Shown here: positions 58,766-64,000 of the stretch, one piece after another
How positions within the stretch are numbered: position 1 is the first letter of the stretch
Layout: every line of letters starts with the position of its first letter
From: Papaver somniferum
Lineage: Eukaryota; Streptophyta; Magnoliopsida; Ranunculales; Papaveraceae
Direction: 5' to 3'
Assembly (NCBI RefSeq): GCF_003573695.1
Contig: NC_039359.1
Coordinates: forward strand, 92,165,385-92,229,384
Length of the DNA stretch: 64,000 nucleotides
Made by a program: the position numbers and the translations under genes
The notes under the pieces: generated by a model
What the model was told of the DNA's origin: nothing
The model's database searches: none
What the model saw: only the letters and a program-made list of their open reading frames with translations

Positions 58766-61069
58766 TGAAAACATATGGGTACCAAAATACACCACCAACT
58801 TTTTCTTAAACAACCTGTATGTACTAAACTCAATTACAATTCTGAGAGTTCAACTTAATGAATTTTAATCAGGATTATAAGAAGAGATTATATCTCTTTC
58901 TCTCACAATCAGAATGTAAACAGAGACAAGCCCATGAACCTGATTATTCCATGAGAGTATTAGAAGGTTCTAAAGATCAACATCCAAGATCAATCAAGTC
59001 GTATCCAACAAACTAGGATGGATATATCTACTTTGATTGATTTACGTACAACCTGTGATATTTCAATTATAAAGATAAAGAATGTAACACGAAAAAATAT
59101 ATAACACAAACACCATAAATTTTGTTAACGAGGAAACCACAAATACAGAAAAACCTGGGTCCTAATCCAAATTTAAACGCTAAATTGTATTAAGCCGCTA
59201 CAGACTCTATCCTATTATCAAAACTTCGGACTGGAATGTAGTTGAGATCAAATTAAACCGTCATAGAAATTCAGTTACAGTCGCGCTCCTTACGCCTCTT
59301 GAATCCCAGAAGGACTCCGTGCAATTGATTCCCGTAGCTGGCATCCTTTACATCCTAAGAGTTGCTTCAACTCAATTGAAGACTTTAAACCAATCTGCCT
59401 CCCACGGATAAACCTATATGTGATTTTCGTTCGGATTAAAGATCAAAGTGAGGTAAGAAATCGATTGCAATATACGAAGTCTAGCAAACCTAAAAATACG
59501 GTCTTATGACTCCCGAAGAGCAGTCTAGATTATTATTCAGCTCACAAGTATAAACTTGTGGAATCACAAAGTCTAAGACGAAGAAACTTTGTGATTTTTA
59601 TCTTGTTTATTGGATAAAATCTCAGCAATCAAAGAAAGATCAGGATACACGAACTATCAAGATAAAGATAGTTGGACCTGGATTCACAAATCCTTCGGTG
59701 AAGTTTTTTTAGCCGCTAAACCCTAAAAGGGTTTGAAGGAGAGGATGTCTCTAGTTTACAACTAGAACACACAAGAATAATTTCAGGGATTCAAAGATCC
59801 CAGTTGTTTGAGGTTCTCCTTATACAGACTTTCAAGATCAAGGTTTCTTCAGATTTAAGCTAAGGTAGCTTTGGAATCAAGCAATCAATAATCACTGTTA
59901 CATTAAAAACTTGACTTGAGATTAACATAGAAGAATATGCATTCTGGTTATGATGAACAGTAACTGAACCGAGTACAATGACATGTTCATGAAGGTTAGC
60001 CGAAACTAGTCAATTGAATGATAAGCTTAACCATTTTAATATAACACTTTAAGACTTTAACCTTAAGTTACAAATGTGGTCAATCATGTCTAGATAGTGT
60101 TTTTAGATAGTTGTTCAAATGCCGATTATCTCATAGAAATAATTTTGATGCATCTGAAAATATTCCACAAGGTAAGTACGTGTACTGTACCTGTTCGTGA
60201 ATATTTTTTTCATGGTACGTGTGCTGGGTATGTATACCCTAAAGATAAAAATGGGTTCAGGAACTCATAGATCTTTTATGGTATGCATACTGAGTATGCG
60301 TACCTTTTCTGGTTTTGAAACCAACAGATCTTTTACGGTTTGCATACTAGGTATGCTTACCTTCCTGGTTCACGAGTCAAAAAACTTTTTACGGTATGGA
60401 TACCAGGTATACGTACCAAAAAATCGATGTCGAACTATAGTTACGCCGATACGTGTACTGGGTACATGTACTGCGGCTCTGGACTTATAACGGTTCTCCC
60501 AGTATGTGAACTGGTATGCATATTATCCTATATCCAGATTTACAACAGTTTTATATTTCTCTAAGAATCGATTTGAAATATTCCCGAATAACATCAATGA
60601 CACATATCATTGTTCCAGGATATTTTCAAATGATTAAATCTTGAATCATAATTAGGTTATAAACAATAAATTTCTTTTAACCAAATTCATCAAGTATGAA
60701 CAAATGTTATTAAGCTTAGCATATTTCGAGAACGATATTCAAGATAAAGTTGACTCGAAATTTTCTGGTATGCATATACTGTCTAATTTAGTCATGCAAT
60801 TTCTCATAGATAGAAAGGTGAAAACTTGAGAAGAATCTTGTTTAGTCTTCACTTACCTTTTGTTGAAGAAGTTCTCCAAAAGATTCGGTTAATCTTCTCC
60901 TTCAAACGGTAGAACGCAGTGATTATCCAATACTCAACTACACACTACTATCCTAATCCGAGACTTGACTAAATGTAGATTAGAAATCAAGTAATGGTTT
61001 TAACAACTAAATTTGACAACAAGCTTGAGATAGAAACACTTGTGAGTTCGACCGAGCGATGCTCTAACA
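58766..61069 (-). mobile_element. Solo LTR no. 2 of the TGTTAGAGCA family
   Basis: 2304 bp, reading TGTTAGAGCATCGCTCGGTC at its start on the minus strand. It is flanked by the perfect duplication AAAAT (58761-58765; 61070-61074). On the plus strand its left edge TGAAAACATATGGGTACC aligns with TGAAAAGGCGAGGATACC of solo LTR no. 1. The GTTAACGAGGAAACC block is at 59124-59138. Confidence 0.9.
60171..60474 (-). repeat. Near-palindromic 25-bp array in solo LTR no. 2
   Basis: Units of the form GGTATGCATAC - 4 bp - TATGCGTACC lie at 60214-60238, 60280-60304, 60338-60362 and 60393-60417; a related unit lies at 60448-60473 and a shorter one at 60171-60191. Starts are 55-66 bp apart. This motif is absent from solo LTR no. 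1. Confidence 0.9.
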
Positions 61070-61074
61070 AAAAT

Positions 61075-61280
61075 GTTATTGTTTTTGTAGGAATATCACC
61101 ACTAAAATTGTTATTCATTACCAGAATTCCTTGTGGTTTGGGAGATGAGGTTCCATTTAACCAAGAAAAAATGACTGGAAAATGGATAATAATATAATGA
61201 GCAACAACCGACATGGTGAACCCAAGCATCAAAACTGGTGGGATACCTGATGTTAGTTTGAAGGAATTCATAGTAAACAA
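61075..61280 (-). pseudogene. Unrecognised ORF cut by solo LTR no. 2
   Basis: On the minus strand MNSFKLTSGIPPVLMLGFTM and then SVVAHYIIIHF look like a signal peptide, followed by WLNGTSSPKPQGILVMNNNF and SGDIPTKTITF, where the LTR interrupts. Past the LTR (below 58761) the strand has text with stops in each frame. The composition suggests a small secreted protein, but I cannot assign a family. Confidence 0.35.
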
Positions 61281-64000
61281 ATTTTCTACTATGATGATGA
61301 AATGTTTGCGAAATCACTAGAGTTTTCATATTATAGACACTCGTTAACTTCTTTTTCCCCAACTCCAGCATTGTTCATAGGTTGGACGGCTCGGGGATTT
61401 ACAAGATATGGAGATGACTAGCGCCTATGATTGGGGGTCTGATTTAATGTAACTTCTCCTTTTTCAGGAGAATTCTAAAACTACGCGAGCCTCCCGACGA
61501 AGCCAATAGAAATCCTATCTGAATACAAAAGATAAAAGGCAGTTTCATTAGGATCGTATGCCAGCCGCCTGTTATGTCCAAAATAAAATTCAGTTGTTAG
61601 AAACTCGTCATCCTATGATATTGTGGTTTATCTGGACCATGATATCCTAATTGACTTTTTTGTCCCACCAAAATTTTATCTTCCAAACGTGCGAACATAT
61701 GAATTTCAAATGTGACGGTTATTAAATTTTGGAACTGATCTTAAATGTTTTAGGAAATTAGAATCAACACATTTTCTTAAGAATGACCGCCGCTTTCGTA
61801 TTTTCCATTTTGGTCAACTGTGTGAGTCAAAATTGATTGACTAAAAAGAACCCGCAACTATTTTGATTATTTTTATATGATGCTTAAGTTGTGACTAACC
61901 CTTTCTTGGTTTGACTGAAGGCTTAAAACTTAGTGCTCTATGGGAGGCACCCCATTGTTCATGGTACACGGCTATATATAGTAATATCTTTCCTTATCTC
62001 GTTTAAATTTTTACATTTACTCTACGTTATGATTAAAAGTAGCAATTAATTTAGTTTCCAGGGACGATCCACATTTACACACTGTTTAGTTGATAGCCAC
62101 AAACTTGCGGTCTACAATATTAATCATATCAGAAGACAATGTAATGCATATCAGTGATTAATATAGAAACGACGTCTAAAAACAAACTAGGCATATGTTC
62201 ACCATAACACTAATAAAAAAGTAACCTCGATATACCCAAATTTCAACTGTAACAATAGGTAAATCTTCTTCTTCTCATGTATTGTCAAAAGTTTCAATAC
62301 TTCATTAATTGGATTACCAGAGGCAATATTTTTAATTCTAATCACATTGTAATTACTGGTTTCTAAAGACTGTACAATGCAACTGATAATGCTGATCTCA
62401 TCAGTGACTTTCCTCCCGATTTGATATGTAATTTGAAAAACCGAAATAACAACAGAACAAAAATTAAGTAACTAAAGGTGATAGCTTTGAGAGAAATAAA
62501 AAAACAGGGAGATTGAGAGAGGGGTAGTCTTGATATCATTAAATCACCAACTTCCATAATTCTCATCAGCCAACCAATCATTTAAAAGAAACGAATTGAT
62601 GCAAAAAATAGTAGTTTTACATATTTAAAAGCACGAGAAAATAAAATTTAAGTGTACAACTTTAAAGGAGGTAGAAACACGTGAACTGCAGCAAAATAAG
62701 AACGATACATGCTGGATATAACAGCAAACGAACATATTCAAACAAATAAAAAAATACTAAAGTTATTGTCATTGGATTGGATTGTTACCGAATCATGCCA
62801 AATTTGTGTCCCGATGTAGTTTTTATATTCAACGAGGACTTCACCACCATGGTGGGAAATTATTTTCCTACAACCTTAGTTGGCTCAAGTTACCATACTT
62901 TCTCTTACGCTTGTTCTTATTCTCTAACCCTTCTTAGAACACCTATTCTTAATGTTGTTCCTTATTGAGTGTTTTATCTCCATTTAAAAACTGATCGACG
63001 AACTCTGAGTCCATAATCTGTGATGGTTTTTCCAAAGAACCCCGAAATTTTTAAAAGATGGTTCTATTATACTTTATCTCCCGGTCAATAAGATTTTGAT
63101 GGACTTCTCTTTGCCGCGGCTATGACAACACTATGAGGATTAAATTTTGATAGTATGTGCCAATAACTTTGTTTTGTTATTGCCATAGTTTATCAAAAAC
63201 TTGTAAGTTATTTTCGAGGTTTATTGATAGAAATTTTTCTTCAAATCAACGGTAATCGACAATAAAAACAAATAAAACTTAAATTTGTTTTGGGTTTTTT
63301 CTGGCAATGCATAGGTTCGGTTGTCTAATTTTTAGAAATCAACGTGAATTTTGTATTCATAAATTGAACGAGTGGAGTAAAACAATATTTCAGTTTTAGA
63401 CAAATCACTAAACCACCATATATCCACTTACCTTTGATTGGGGATATAATGGGCGTTCCGTGAAAGATGAGGTGGTGTCGCGCAAACCATTTGTCCCAAT
63501 AACAGAGCACGAGTAAGGGATCCACATTGGCCTTGTAAGGCCTATCAGAAAAGTCCATTGTATAGGTAGGATCTCTAAGACTGAGTAATTGTTTGGTCCA
63601 GTTTCACCCATACATGATTATGTCCAGACATTTATCAAAGTAGTAATGTTCCCAGACTGAAAGCAAACGTAGAAGAAAATATAGTAAAACTCTAGTAAAT
63701 ACAAAAAAAAATTTAGCCAAGTTATTAATCTATTGAGTTAAAATTGAACTTATGTATGGTAACCTGGCCAAGTTAAAATATTTAACTTATCTATTGATTT
63801 AAAGCGAATAACTTGGCCAAGTTATTATCCAAGTTATATAGTTAAGTTGTGATCAAAATATTTTACTATTTTAGCATAGTTAGTAATTCGTCGAGGATTA
63901 CTTCATTGAAGTTCTGTTGCATGTACTTCAAATCAGGGATATATTGTATGGTAACCTGCATAACGTTGAAGGAAGAATTGGACAACAGTAATAAAATTCC
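61281..64000. other. AT-rich sequence without a supported gene
   Basis: Only short open frames. The palindrome ACTTGGCCAAGTTA occurs twice (63764, 63811), with partial copies at 63713 and 63829. A minus-strand stretch at 63558-63420 (MDFSDRPYKANVDPLLVLCY) has protein-like text but no supporting structure. Confidence 0.5.

Overview
This is plant nuclear DNA. The evidence is GT-AG introns, AT-rich intergenic sequence, L1/RTE LINEs, Ty1/copia and Ty3/gypsy retrotransposons with 5-bp target duplications, MITEs, and plant-specific genes (class III peroxidase, potato-type-I proteinase inhibitor). It looks like a repeat-rich eudicot. A Papaver-like or other early-diverging eudicot is possible, but I cannot fix the species from this sequence alone.

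Layout. 1-5.3 kb: a decayed L1-type LINE, then two TIR elements (A, 2720-4007; B, 4031-5310) lying 23 bp apart. 5.4-8.7 kb: a probable low-copy gene of unknown function (ATG 5801, at least three exons); its 3' flank is a diverged duplication, one copy of which is split by a 5'-truncated LINE with a 17-bp target duplication. 10.3-12.8 kb: TIR element C, carrying two broken minus-strand genes, one with a NAM-associated/Myb-SANT-like domain. 12.8-19.6 kb: a decayed Ty3/gypsy element split by a Tourist-like MITE and a solo LTR, followed by a hAT-type MITE. 21.2-33.6 kb: a Ty1/copia element into whose reverse transcriptase a second long-LTR element (24538-31435) is nested. 34.2-35.7 kb: TIR element D. 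35.75-40.06 kb: a minus-strand LINE split by a solo LTR. 40-45 kb: LTR and copia fragments, including a second copy of part of the 21.5-22.9 kb copia interior. 45.3-50.4 kb: MITEs, an unclassified 3.3-kb stretch with open frames, and local duplications.

The gene island is 51.3-54.8 kb: a potato type I proteinase inhibitor (+), a DnaJ-type zinc-finger protein (-) and an apparently intact class III peroxidase (-). From 55 to 61 kb there are MITEs, LINE remnants and another solo LTR. The last 2.7 kb hold no gene I can support.

The most unusual signal is shared by elements A-D. Each carries about 7-11 short inverted-pair units. In every element a unit is mostly 34-38 bp from outer edge to outer edge, but the 7-9-bp arm sequence is private to the element: GTCGGCA in A, TTACGGTT in B, AATCGGTT in C, GTTCGGTT in D. 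The arms share a CGG (mostly CGGTT) core. A, B and D also share flanking sequence, and A, B and probably D have 8-bp AT-rich target duplications, so they look like one family whose motif changes while the geometry stays fixed. A separate long-LTR family (TGTTAGAGCA ends, three loci) likewise carries a different near-palindromic array in each copy.
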